A stretch of 64,000 bases of DNA. It comes from Hymenobacter sp. 5317J-9 (GTDB taxonomy: Bacteria; Bacteroidota; Bacteroidia; Cytophagales; Hymenobacteraceae). The translations under genes and the position numbers were made by a program. Shown here piece by piece: positions 42,862 through 50,692 of this stretch. Below the pieces are notes generated by a model. That model saw only the letters and a program-made list of their open reading frames with translations, did no database searches and was not told the origin of the DNA. How positions within the stretch are numbered: position 1 is the stretch's first letter; each line of letters opens with the position of its first letter. The stretch lies in NCBI RefSeq assembly GCF_022921075.1, contig NZ_CP095050.1, positions 5,084,001 to 5,148,000 on the forward strand, given 5' to 3'.

Positions 42862-44048
42862 TGGTGCACACTTTTCACCCGTTCCAGCGCCTCGCGCAGC
42901 ACGCCCTCCGGCTGGCAGAGACTGGCCCGCACGTAGCCCAAACCATTGCTACCGAAGATGCCACCGGGCGTAATGAATACCCGCGCCTGGGCCAGCACAG
43001 CGTCGCTCAGGGCGTAGCCATCAGCGTATTCGGCGGGCACGGGAGCCCAGATAAAAAGGCCTACCTGGCCCGGCGCGGGCTCGCAGCCTACAGCACGCAG
43101 CAGCTCCACCACCAGCTCGCGGCGGGCGCGGTAGGTAGCGTTCAGCTCCTGAAACCAGTCATCGCCCAGGGCCAGGGCGGCTACGGCCGCCTGCTGCACC
43201 GGCAGAAACATGCCCGAATCCATGTTGCTTTTGAAGCGCAGCACGTCGGCAATGAGGTCGGCGCGACCGCAAAGCATGCCCACGCGCCAGCCCGCCATGT
43301 TGTGCGACTTGCTGAGCGAGTTCAGCTCCAGGGCCACCTCGTGGGCGCCGGGCACCGAAAGCAGGCTCACGGGCGGCGTTTCATTCAGGATGAAGCCATA
43401 CGGGTTGTCGTGCACGAGCAGGATTTCGTGCTGCTTCGCAAAAGCTACCAGCCGCGTCAAAAACGCCACATCGGCCGAAGTGCCGGTGGGCATGTGCGGG
43501 TAGTTCACCAGCATAAGCTTCACCCGCGAGAGGTCGGTTTGAGCCAATGCGTCCAAATCGGGCAGCCAGCCGGCCGCGGCAGTGAGGTCGTATTCGCGCA
43601 CCTCGGCCCCGCTGATTTCGGCCACGGCGCGGTAGGTGGGGTAGCCAGGGTTAGGGATGAGCACCGCGTCGCCGGCCTCCAGAAAGGTCATGGCCACGTG
43701 CATCAGGCCTTCTTTCGAGCCCAGCAGCGGCAGGATTTCACTGGCCGGGTCCAGTGTAACGCCGTAGTGGCGTTGGTAGAAATCGGCCATGGCGGCGCGC
43801 AGCGCAGGCGTGCCCTGGTAGCCTTGGTAGCCGTGGGCGTTGGGCTGGGCGGCGCTGCCGGCCAGCGCCGCCGTCACGCTGGGGTGCGGCGGCAAATCGG
43901 GACTGCCGATGCCGAGGTTGATAATATTAGCGCCAGCCGCGTTGCGGGCCGCCAGCTCGCGCAGCTTGCGTGAGAAGTAGTATTCGCCGGTGTGGGCCAG
44001 GCGGCTGGCAACGGGCACTTGCAGGCGGGTTTCGGAGGTGGTCGTCAT
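42849..44048 (-). CDS. class I/II PLP-dependent aminotransferase (aromatic pathway)
   Basis: A 399-residue fold type I aminotransferase. NIINLGIGSPDLPPHPSV is the usual N-terminal segment and LNSLSKSHNMAGWRVGM contains the Schiff-base lysine. NPGYPTYRAVAEISG and MLVNYPHMPTGTSA are cofactor and substrate regions. Position between pheA (6 bp upstream) and tyrA points to transamination of phenylpyruvate and 4-hydroxyphenylpyruvate, although the sequence family also includes LL-DAP and aspartate aminotransferases. The last residues and stop codon are read from a palindromic repeat. Confidence 0.9.
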   Translation of the reverse strand: MTTTSETRLQVPVASRLAHTGEYYFSRKLRELAARNAAGANIINLGIGSPDLPPHPSVTAALAGSAAQPNAHGYQGYQGTPALRAAMADFYQRHYGVTLDPASEILPLLGSKEGLMHVAMTFLEAGDAVLIPNPGYPTYRAVAEISGAEVREYDLTAAAGWLPDLDALAQTDLSRVKLMLVNYPHMPTGTSADVAFLTRLVAFAKQHEILLVHDNPYGFILNETPPVSLLSVPGAHEVALELNSLSKSHNMAGWRVGMLCGRADLIADVLRFKSNMDSGMFLPVQQAAVAALALGDDWFQELNATYRARRELVVELLRAVGCEPAPGQVGLFIWAPVPAEYADGYALSDAVLAQARVFITPGGIFGSNGLGYVRASLCQPEGVLREALERVKSVHHLSS

Positions 44049-44054
44049 GATTCG

Positions 44055-44933
44055 TTAAGCCAGTTGCGGTGCGGTGTGGGTGTCGGTGGTTTCGGAGGCA
44101 GCGGTGTTCCAGCAGCCGCGGCGGTAGGTGCCCAGCACCCGTAGCTCCTCGGTCACGGGGGCCAAATCGGCCAGCAATGCCTCCAGCTGCGCCAGGTTCT
44201 CAAATTCTACATCGGCGTGGAAGCCGTAGTGCCAGGGCTGGCCCGGCCGCGGGCACGACTGCAGCTTGCTCAGGTTGAGGCCGTGGGCGGCCACGCGGGT
44301 GAGCACGGCGGCCAGGCTGCCGGGCGCGTGCGGGGCGCAGAAGTAGAGCGAAGCCTTATCGGCCTGCGGGTTGGGCTGGGCCATTTCGGCGCGTTCCAGC
44401 ACCAGGAAACGGGTGTAGTTGTGCGGGTCGTCGTGAATGGCAGGGGCCAGAATTTGCAGGCCGAACTGCTCGGCCGCTTGGGCGCCGGCCACCACGGCCA
44501 CGCCGGGCGTGCGGTGCTGGGCCAGCAGTTGGGCACTGTGGCCGGTGTCGTCGGTTTCGACGAGCTTCCAGTGCGGATGGCGGTCCAGGAATTCGCCGCA
44601 CTGGCGCAGGGCCATGGGGTGCGAGTGCACCTGCTGCACATCGGCCAGCGTGGTGCCGGGCAAGGCCAGCAGGTGCTGGTGAATGGGCAGATACACCTCG
44701 CCCGTAACTTGCACCGCGTGGCGTTCCAGCAGCAGGTAGTTGGGCAAAATGCTGCCGGCCAGCGAGTTTTCCATGGCCATCAGGCCGGCCTCGGCGGTGC
44801 CCTGCACCACGTGGGCCACCACGGCGGCAAAGGTGGCGCAGGGCAGCAAGACCGGCGCCGCGCCAAAAAACTGCCGGGCGGCTACTTCGTGGAAACTTCC
44901 CTGAAACCCCTGAATGGAAACGTGCTTGGGCAT
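44055..44933 (-). CDS. pheA: prephenate dehydratase with ACT domain
   Basis: 292 residues converting prephenate to phenylpyruvate. The N-terminal periplasmic-binding-like fold has VSIQGFQGSFHEVAA, MAMENSLAGSI and the catalytic NYTRFLVL motif. From about residue 200 an ACT domain follows, with the GALA region as PGSLAAVL and the ESRP region changed to QSCPRP, which normally binds phenylalanine for feedback inhibition. It is the first gene of the aromatic operon, preceded by two Phe/Tyr-rich leader ORFs and terminators, so both enzyme and transcript are likely controlled by its end product. Confidence 0.95.
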   Translation of the reverse strand: MPKHVSIQGFQGSFHEVAARQFFGAAPVLLPCATFAAVVAHVVQGTAEAGLMAMENSLAGSILPNYLLLERHAVQVTGEVYLPIHQHLLALPGTTLADVQQVHSHPMALRQCGEFLDRHPHWKLVETDDTGHSAQLLAQHRTPGVAVVAGAQAAEQFGLQILAPAIHDDPHNYTRFLVLERAEMAQPNPQADKASLYFCAPHAPGSLAAVLTRVAAHGLNLSKLQSCPRPGQPWHYGFHADVEFENLAQLEALLADLAPVTEELRVLGTYRRGCWNTAASETTDTHTAPQLA

Positions 44934-44959
44934 GAGCGTAGGTGTGAGTAATAGGCAAT

Positions 44960-44988
44960 AAAAAAGGGCCTCCGTTGTGCGGGGCCCT
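44960..44988 (-). terminator. attenuator terminator 2, upstream of pheA
   Basis: On the minus strand, AGGGCC...GGCCCT pairs and is followed directly by TTTTTT, 26 bp before the pheA start. It sits after leader peptide 2. The 5' arm can alternatively pair with GGCCCGCTGTTG (45026-45037), which overlaps the end of leader 2. Confidence 0.85.
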
Positions 44989-45015
44989 GGGGTTGTTGGC
45001 AGCGAGTTGGGGGGG

Positions 45016-45114
45016 TTAACTCAGGCAACAGCGGGCCGGCTTCTTCGAATAGAAGAAGGTATAGCCGTAATAAAAGAAGCGCTGCTGCGAGGGTACCATG
45101 AGTGAATTGGGCAT
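45016..45114 (-). CDS. leader peptide 2 (FFYYGYTFFY) of the aromatic operon
   Basis: A 32-codon ORF starting MPNSLMVPSQQR, then FFYYGYTFFY and SKKPARCCLS, stop. Four Phe and four Tyr codons occur within ten codons. It starts two bases after the T-run of terminator 1 and ends 28 bp before terminator 2, the position of a classical attenuation leader. An internal ATG (codon 6) is an alternative start that keeps all aromatic codons. The peptide itself probably has no function apart from being translated. Confidence 0.85.
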   Translation of the reverse strand: MPNSLMVPSQQRFFYYGYTFFYSKKPARCCLS

Positions 45115-45115
45115 T

Positions 45116-45148
45116 AAAAAAGCGCCTTCCCGATGAACGAGCGGCGCT
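45116..45148 (-). terminator. attenuator terminator 1 of the aromatic operon
   Basis: Minus-strand AGCGCC...GGCGCT stem (with a few extra pairs around a bulge) followed by TTTTTT, between the two leader ORFs. Part of it, GCTCGTT (45136-45142), is perfectly complementary to AACGAGC (45178-45184) directly after the leader 1 stop. That gives a mutually exclusive antiterminator. Confidence 0.85.
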
Positions 45149-45184
45149 GGAGTTGGCTGAGGATTAGCTACGCGGCGGCTCGTT

Positions 45185-45238
45185 CTACGCGGTGGCGTAG
45201 AAGTAGTAATAGCCAAAAAAGTAGCGCGCCTGGAACAT
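45185..45238 (-). CDS. leader peptide 1 (MFQARYFFGYYYFYATA) of the aromatic operon
   Basis: A 17-codon ORF in which nine codons are Phe (4) or Tyr (5), ending TAG. It lies about 20 bp after the -7 box of a good promoter. The stop codon touches the AACGAGC segment of the proposed antiterminator. A ribosome that finishes the peptide would therefore cover that segment and allow termination, while one stalled on the aromatic codons would leave it free. Confidence 0.88.
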   Translation of the reverse strand: MFQARYFFGYYYFYATA

Positions 45239-45258
45239 GAATGCTGGTGTTTGCGGCT

Positions 45259-45288
45259 GCAAGGTAGCCACGCGGCCGACAATTCCAA
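45259..45288 (-). promoter_or_regulatory. promoter of the aromatic operon leader
   Basis: TTG, exactly 19 bp, then TACCTTGC, read leftward, between the end of the DUF4833-like gene and leader ORF 1. The -7 box differs from TAnnTTTG at the end, but spacing and place are right. Confidence 0.7.
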
Positions 45289-45297
45289 ATCCGACCG

Positions 45298-45834
45298 CTA
45301 CGGCAGCACCCGCTCCACCGCTGGCTCGCGGGTGGCGGTATTCATCCCTTTGAATTCGATGTACTTCACATTCGGCACCCAGAACGTGCCGCCCTCGATG
45401 CGCAGATACACGCGCTCCAGCTGCAGCTGCTTGCCGGCAATGGTGGCGTAGACGTGGAACGCCTTGTCGGCCGGCGACTTCAGCAGGAAAAACCGGACCT
45501 TGTTGTAGGCCGCAAACTTCAGCTCGAACTTGTCGGCAGCCAGCTTTTCGGCGGTGAGGCCGTAGGCAAACTTGCGCTGAATGAAGTTCAATTCCTTGCG
45601 CTCGCCGTGCTCGTCGTAGCGAATCCAGAAGGCGTTCACGGGCTCGTCCTCGTTGAGGCGACCGGCGCGGTCCACGTTCAATTGGTAGACGACGGTGTTG
45701 GTATTCGGGTCGCGCTGCAGGTAGAAGAGCTGATTGGGCACCCCGCTCGGCACCGGAAACACGATACCGGATTTCGCATCCTTTGGCGGACTGAAAAGCA
45801 GGCTAAAAAGCAGCAAAAAGGCCGTGGCCGACAT
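45298..45834 (-). CDS. DUF4833-like secreted protein
   Basis: 178 residues starting MSATAFLLLFSLLFS (signal peptide). The mature N-terminus SGIVFPVPSGVPNQLFYLQR and the following NTNTVVYQLN, EPVNAFWIRYDEHGE and KELNFIQRKFAYGL are typical of DUF4833, an uncharacterised Bacteroidota family. TACCTTTG lies 26 bp upstream as promoter. A longer frame to the right begins inside a palindromic repeat and is rejected. The aromatic operon promoter follows directly after its stop. Confidence 0.85.
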   Translation of the reverse strand: MSATAFLLLFSLLFSPPKDAKSGIVFPVPSGVPNQLFYLQRDPNTNTVVYQLNVDRAGRLNEDEPVNAFWIRYDEHGERKELNFIQRKFAYGLTAEKLAADKFELKFAAYNKVRFFLLKSPADKAFHVYATIAGKQLQLERVYLRIEGGTFWVPNVKYIEFKGMNTATREPAVERVLP

Positions 45835-45860
45835 TATTTCGAGCGAATGCAATGGGTGGG

Positions 45861-45868
45861 CAAAGGTA
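45861..45868 (-). promoter_or_regulatory. candidate -7 promoter element (TACCTTTG)
   Basis: Exact TAnnTTTG match on the minus strand, 26 bp before the DUF4833-like start. No TTG at the ideal distance, where the repeat begins. Confidence 0.5.
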
Positions 45869-45887
45869 CCACGGACACCGCCCCGCT

Positions 45888-45959
45888 GTAGCGTGGACGC
45901 TGCGAGTCCGCGCCCGTTTGCACGTGCGCCCATGCGCGGGCTCGCAGCGTCCACGCTAC
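45888..45959. repeat. family A intergenic palindrome, copy 2
   Basis: 26-bp arms beginning GTAGCGTGGACGCTGCGAG with one mismatch and a 20-base loop, the same length as copy 1 at 5595. The loop sequence differs, so only the arms are conserved. Confidence 0.92.
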
Positions 45960-45975
45960 AAATCGTCCTGCCGCG

Positions 45976-47520
45976 CTACTTCATCTGCCGAAATTTCTGC
46001 TTCATCACATCCTGCACCGGCACGTTCGAAATCTTGCTTTCGAGCCAGGAAATGATGTCCAGGTACAGGAAAGGGCGGCTTTCGTACGGGTTAGCGGCGA
46101 TGACCTGCAGCTTCTCTTTGAGGGCAATAAAGGCCTCCCGGAGCTGCTGCGGCGCCAGGCCGCCCAGCTGCCGCAGAAACCGGAAAATCTCGACCTGCAT
46201 GGGCTGCTGCTCGTCCATCTTGCCCAGAAAATGGTACACGGAGCGAATCTGGTACTCCAGGCTGGCGTCGTCGCCGGCCTCGTAGTGGGCTATGAGGTTG
46301 AGGATGCGCGCGAAGCACTGCAGGTCCTCGCGCAAGCTCAAATCCTTGTGCTGAATGATGAGGCTGAGGTATTCAATGGCCTTTTCGTACTCGCCGCTGC
46401 CGAAGTAGAGGCTGGCAATCTTGTAGTAAAACACCAGCGTGCGGTGCATGTCGAGTTGCCCTTTGAAATGTTCCAACTGCTCCAGCAGCTCCGGAATGAT
46501 GCGCAGGCCCTCGCTGAAGCGCCCTTCGAGGAAGTAAGCGTTGATTTTGTTGGTGTAGATGTATTGAAAGAGCAGGATTTCGGTGTTGGGGCTGCTGCGC
46601 CGGGTCTGGTTGGCGGCGAAGTCTTCAAGCGTGCGCAGCACTTGCATGAACCTGCTGTAGTAGAGCAGGTTGTAGAGCGCCGCTAGCAGGTTGTGCAGGC
46701 CTTTGATATAGAGCATGGTTTGCAGCTCCTTCATGGGCGGGGCCTGCTCGAAGAGGTCTACCCACTTCTGGGCGTAGCGGTAGCTGGCCCGAAAATCCTG
46801 GTTGAGCGTGTGGTACCACACGTGCGCCTGGTAGAAATACAGCTTCTCGAAAAAGCCGCCGCGGCTGTCCTCAGCGGCTGGCAGGTTTTCGCGAAAAAAC
46901 GCCGTAATGCGCTCGTGGTCGGCGCGGTTGCGGGCGTGGCCGGCCTTCAGGTAGAGGCCGTAGAGGCGCAGCGAGGCGTTGGACAGCGCGTGCTGGCGGG
47001 CCAGGTGGCCCACGGTGTCCGCAGCTTCGGTGGTGAGGGTTTCGGCGCGGTCTTTCAGGCTCCGCGTGATGTACTGCGACTCAATCAATTTCTCAAAATC
47101 GAGGGCCAGCAGCACGATGTGCGGCATTTCGGCTTGGCGGGCCTGCTGCTTCACCTTTTCCAGCATGCGCAGGGCTTGCTGGTAGAAGCCCTTGTTGTAG
47201 AGCACGCGGGCGTAGTCGAGCTGCTCGTGCAGCTGGATGTCGGGGTTTTGGCCAGCGTGGTACACGCGCAGGCTGGCCAGCACCTGCCGGTAGAGGTTGG
47301 CCTTGAGGTTGGCCAGCTGGGCGCGCTTGAGGGACGGCACCTGGGCCAGCACCTGGGCCTCGTCGTAGGCGGCGGCGGCGTCGAGGGCGTCGAAGAGCTG
47401 CAGAAACTTAAGGTCCTCGGTCGAGCTCTGCCGGTTGGTGAACAGGCGGAAGTGCCGCTTCTCCGAGCGCGTCAGGGATTTTATCAGCTGAAAAACGGGC
47501 TCTGAACTCTTATTAGGCAT
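45976..47520 (-). CDS. helical-repeat (TPR-like) conserved hypothetical
   Basis: 514 residues without signal peptide. The N-terminus (EPVFQLIKSLTRSEKRHFRLF) is a motif widely seen in Bacteroidota proteins of this size. The rest is a series of helix pairs such as GFYQQALRMLEKVKQQARQA and YYKIASLYFGSGEYEKAIEYL that fit TPR-like repeats. It may act as a protein interaction scaffold; no enzyme motif is visible. It is divergent from leuA, with 166 bp between the two starts. Confidence 0.8.
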   Translation of the reverse strand: MPNKSSEPVFQLIKSLTRSEKRHFRLFTNRQSSTEDLKFLQLFDALDAAAAYDEAQVLAQVPSLKRAQLANLKANLYRQVLASLRVYHAGQNPDIQLHEQLDYARVLYNKGFYQQALRMLEKVKQQARQAEMPHIVLLALDFEKLIESQYITRSLKDRAETLTTEAADTVGHLARQHALSNASLRLYGLYLKAGHARNRADHERITAFFRENLPAAEDSRGGFFEKLYFYQAHVWYHTLNQDFRASYRYAQKWVDLFEQAPPMKELQTMLYIKGLHNLLAALYNLLYYSRFMQVLRTLEDFAANQTRRSSPNTEILLFQYIYTNKINAYFLEGRFSEGLRIIPELLEQLEHFKGQLDMHRTLVFYYKIASLYFGSGEYEKAIEYLSLIIQHKDLSLREDLQCFARILNLIAHYEAGDDASLEYQIRSVYHFLGKMDEQQPMQVEIFRFLRQLGGLAPQQLREAFIALKEKLQVIAANPYESRPFLYLDIISWLESKISNVPVQDVMKQKFRQMK

Positions 47521-47686
47521 CGTATGAACAATTTACACAACCTCTTTACCAACAACACTTTATTAATAAAAAAACACCGGTTAGAAATAGTAAAAACCAC
47601 AAAATTGCGGTTTCGCCCCGGCTGCACGCGCCGCTACTTACGCTCTTATTCTACTCCCCGGCCCGGCTTGTGCGGGCATTTGCAGC

Positions 47687-48853
47687 ATGGCGAACCAGCA
47701 AATCCACATCTTCGATACCACGCTCCGCGACGGCGAACAGGTGCCGGGATGCAAGCTAAACCGCGACGAGAAACTGCTCATCGCCCGGCAGCTCGAACAG
47801 CTCGGCGTCGACGTCATCGAGGCCGGCTTTCCGGTGTCGAGCCCCGGCGACTTTGCTGCCGTGCAGGCCATTGCCGCTCAAACCCGCGAAGCCACGGTAT
47901 GCGGCCTCTCGCGGGCCGTCGAAAACGACATTCGGGTGGCCGCCGAGGCCCTGCGCCCGGCCCGCTACCCGCGCATTCACACCGGCATCGGCACATCGGA
48001 CGTGCACATTCAGCACAAGCTCTGCACTACGCGGGAAGACGTGCTGGCCCGCGCCGTGGCGGCCGTGAAGCTCGCCAAAAGCTTCGTGGAAGACGTGGAG
48101 TTTTACGCCGAAGACGCCGGCCGCACCGACAACGAATTCCTGGCCCGCGTGTGCGAGGCGGCCATTCGGGCCGGTGCCACGGTGCTCAATATTCCTGATA
48201 CCACCGGCTACTGCCTGCCGCAGGAATACGGCGCAAAAATCAAGTTCCTGCACGAGAACGTGCGCGGCATTCACACCGTGCGGCTGTCTACGCACTGCCA
48301 CAACGACCTGGGCCTGGCCACTGCCAACTCCATTGCCGGCGTGATGAACGGCGCCCGTCAGATTGAGTGCACCATCAACGGCGTGGGCGAGCGGGCCGGC
48401 AACACGGCCCTGGAAGAAGTGGTGATGATACTGCGCCAGCACCCTTACCTCCACCTCGACACCCGCATCAACACCCGTCTGCTGGCCGAAACCTCGGCCA
48501 TGGTGTCGCACCTGATGACCATGCCCGTGCAGCCCAACAAGGCCATTGTGGGGGCCAACGCCTTCTCGCACAGCAGCGGCATTCACCAGGACGGCATCAT
48601 CAAGCACCGCGAAACCTACGAAATCATCGACCCGCGGGAAGTGGGCGTGGCCGATTCGTCCATCGTGCTCACGGCCCGCTCCGGCCGCGCCGCCCTGGCC
48701 TACCGCCTGCAGAAGCTGGGCTATGATTTCGAAAAAACAGCCCTGAACAAAGCCTACGCGTGCTTTCTCGAACTCGCCGACCGCAAGCGCGAGGTGGTGG
48801 ACGACGACCTGCACGCCCTTGTAGAACAAGAAAACCTAGTAGCCGCCAACTAA
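47687..48853 (+). CDS. leuA: 2-isopropylmalate synthase, short form without regulatory domain
   Basis: A 388-residue DRE-TIM enzyme that joins acetyl-CoA and 2-oxoisovalerate in leucine synthesis. Motifs: FDTTLRDGEQVPGC, metal-binding STHCHNDLGLATAN and GVGERAGNTALEEV. Then NAFSHSSGIHQDG appears, as in LeuA. Full-length LeuA has about 500 residues; the C-terminal leucine-binding domain is missing here. Homocitrate or citramalate synthase cannot be excluded by sequence alone, but leuC, leuD and leuB follow. Promoter details are unclear. Confidence 0.92.
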   Translation: MANQQIHIFDTTLRDGEQVPGCKLNRDEKLLIARQLEQLGVDVIEAGFPVSSPGDFAAVQAIAAQTREATVCGLSRAVENDIRVAAEALRPARYPRIHTGIGTSDVHIQHKLCTTREDVLARAVAAVKLAKSFVEDVEFYAEDAGRTDNEFLARVCEAAIRAGATVLNIPDTTGYCLPQEYGAKIKFLHENVRGIHTVRLSTHCHNDLGLATANSIAGVMNGARQIECTINGVGERAGNTALEEVVMILRQHPYLHLDTRINTRLLAETSAMVSHLMTMPVQPNKAIVGANAFSHSSGIHQDGIIKHRETYEIIDPREVGVADSSIVLTARSGRAALAYRLQKLGYDFEKTALNKAYACFLELADRKREVVDDDLHALVEQENLVAAN

Positions 48854-48856
48854 CCC

Positions 48857-49033
48857 ATGACGACTCCAGAAGAATACCGCCCCCTCGCCGCCGGCCCCGC
48901 CCAACCCAGCAGCCAGCCTCCCCAACCGGAAACCCCACAACCGCCGCGCTTCACCGACTGGATTAGCTACGGAGTCGCGGTGATTCAGCAAGCAGCACCC
49001 ACTGCCGCTGATTTCACCCCAGCAGGCGGCTGA
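48857..49033 (+). CDS. small Pro-rich ORF between leuA and leuC
   Basis: A 58-codon ORF starting three bases after the leuA stop: MTTPEEYRPLAAGPAQPSSQ, then a Pro/Gln-rich middle and RFTDWISYGVAVIQQAA. No family is recognised. Its tight spacing suggests it is translated as part of the operon. A family B repeat follows 5 bp after its stop. Confidence 0.5.
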   Translation: MTTPEEYRPLAAGPAQPSSQPPQPETPQPPRFTDWISYGVAVIQQAAPTAADFTPAGG

Positions 49034-49038
49034 AAGAT

Positions 49039-49137
49039 GTAGAGACGCATACTTGCGTCTCGTCGTCGAATGATAGATAACGCCTCGTTTTCCTCTCCCA
49101 AACCACCCAACGACGAGACGCAAGTATGCGTCTCCAC
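49039..49137. repeat. family B intergenic palindrome, copy 3
   Basis: 28-bp arms (GTAGAGACGCATACTTGCGT... / ...ACGCAAGTATGCGTCTCCAC) with one mismatch, 43-base loop, between the small ORF and leuC. The palindromic core carries a compensating change relative to copy 1 (ATACTT versus ATATTT). Confidence 0.92.
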
Positions 49138-49148
49138 ACCCCACCCCA

Positions 49149-50543
49149 ATGGCCAAGTCCTTATTCGATAAAATCTGGGAGGCGCACGTGGTGAAAGCCG
49201 CGCCGGGCGGCCTGGATATCGTGTATATCGACCGGCACCTCATCCACGAGGTGACCAGCCCGCAGGCCTTCGACGAGCTCGAAGCCCGCGGGCTGCCGCT
49301 GTTTCGCCCCAGCCGCATCCTGGCCACGGCCGACCACAACGTGCCCACCCGCCACCAGCACCTGCCCATCGAGGAACCGCTGAGCCGCTCGCAGGTGGAC
49401 ACGCTCACAGCCAACTGCGCCAAATACGGCGTGGAGCTGTATGGCCTGGGCCACCCGCGCCAGGGCATTGTGCACGTCATCGGGCCGGAGTTGGGGCTCA
49501 CGCTGCCCGGCACCACCATTGTGTGCGGCGACAGCCACACCTCCACGCACGGCGCGTTTGGGGCGGTGGCCTTCGGCATTGGCACCAGCCAGGTGGCGCA
49601 GGTAATGGCCACGCAATGCCTGCTACTGAGCCGCCCCAAGCGCATGCGCATCACCGTGGACGGCGCGCTGCGGCCCGGCGTCACGGCCAAGGACCTGATT
49701 CTCTACGTCATTGCGCAGCTGGGCACGGGTGGGGCCACCGGCTACTTCGTGGAATACGCGGGCAGCGCCGTGCGCGGCCTGAGCATGGAAGGCCGCATGA
49801 CGGTGTGCAACATGAGCATCGAAATGGGCGCGCGCGGCGGCCTCATCGCCCCCGACGAAACGACGCTGGCCTACGTGCAGGGCCGGCCGTTTGCCCCCCA
49901 AGCGGCCGCCTGGGAACAGGCCGTGGCCTACTGGAAAACGCTGTATTCGGACGAAGACACGGTTTTTGACGCCGAGCACCGCTTCGATGCCGCCGCCATT
50001 ACGCCGATGATAACCTACGGCACCAACCCCGGCATGGGCATCGCGCTCAACGGTCGCATCCCCAGCGAAGTGCCGGCCAGCGAAGCCGAGAGTTTCGACA
50101 AGTCGCTGCAGTACATGGGTTTTCAGCGGGGCGAGTCGCTGCTGGGCAAGGAAATCAACTACGTGTTTATCGGCAGCTGCACCAACTCGCGCATCGAGGA
50201 CTTGCGGGCGGTGGCGGCCTACGTGCAAGGCAAGCAGAAGGCCGGGCACGTGGAGGCCATCATCGTGCCCGGCTCGAAGCAGGTGGAGCAGCAGGCCATA
50301 GCCGAAGGGCTGGACAAGATTCTGGCCGACGCCGGCTTTGAGCTGCGCGAACCCGGTTGCAGTGCCTGCCTGGCCATGAACGAGGACAAAATCCCCGCCG
50401 GTGCCTACTGCGTGGCTACCTCAAATCGAAATTTTGAAGGGCGACAGGGGCCGGGCTCCCGCACGCTGCTGGCGAGTCCGCTGGTGGCGGCCATCACGGC
50501 GGTGCAGGGTCGGATTGTGGATATCACGCAGTATTTGAATTGA
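49149..50543 (+). CDS. leuC: 3-isopropylmalate dehydratase, large subunit
   Basis: A 464-residue aconitase-family subunit that with LeuD isomerises 2- to 3-isopropylmalate. It carries the [4Fe-4S] cysteines (FIGSCTNSR and PGCSACLAMN) and the substrate-site segments GDSHTSTHGAFGAVAFGIG and EMGARGGLIAPDE. C-terminal NRNFEGRQGPGSRTLLASP is standard. It is separated from leuA by the small ORF and a repeat, and from leuD by another repeat, but all are on one strand. Confidence 0.97.
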   Translation: MAKSLFDKIWEAHVVKAAPGGLDIVYIDRHLIHEVTSPQAFDELEARGLPLFRPSRILATADHNVPTRHQHLPIEEPLSRSQVDTLTANCAKYGVELYGLGHPRQGIVHVIGPELGLTLPGTTIVCGDSHTSTHGAFGAVAFGIGTSQVAQVMATQCLLLSRPKRMRITVDGALRPGVTAKDLILYVIAQLGTGGATGYFVEYAGSAVRGLSMEGRMTVCNMSIEMGARGGLIAPDETTLAYVQGRPFAPQAAAWEQAVAYWKTLYSDEDTVFDAEHRFDAAAITPMITYGTNPGMGIALNGRIPSEVPASEAESFDKSLQYMGFQRGESLLGKEINYVFIGSCTNSRIEDLRAVAAYVQGKQKAGHVEAIIVPGSKQVEQQAIAEGLDKILADAGFELREPGCSACLAMNEDKIPAGAYCVATSNRNFEGRQGPGSRTLLASPLVAAITAVQGRIVDITQYLN

Positions 50544-50549
50544 GTTAAA

Positions 50550-50671
50550 CCTGTCATCCTGAGCATTCTGCGCATTAAGCAGAGACGAAGGACCTTATCA
50601 CGCTTGAAATACCCGAATTACTGCACGTCGTTCTGACCTGATAAGGTCCTTTGCTGCACTCAGGATGACAG
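50550..50671. repeat. family D palindrome, copy 2, with an inserted mini-hairpin
   Basis: Left arm CTGTCATCCTGAGC is interrupted by about 18 bases (ATTCTGCGCATTAAGCAG) before GACGAAGGACCTTATCAC. The insert contains TCTGC/GCAGA. The right arm (GATAAGGTCCTTTGCTGCAC...) is also diverged. Confidence 0.85.
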
Positions 50672-50692
50672 ACGATTTTGTTGCTACTCCCA

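Noticed and set aside
47524..47686. Possible leucine attenuator leader before leuA (MNNLHNLFTNNTLLIKKHR)
   Set aside because: The Leu codons are scattered, the frame has no stop before leuA, and no terminator with a T-run lies between it and the leuA start; the only hairpin (GCCCG/CGGGC) is short.
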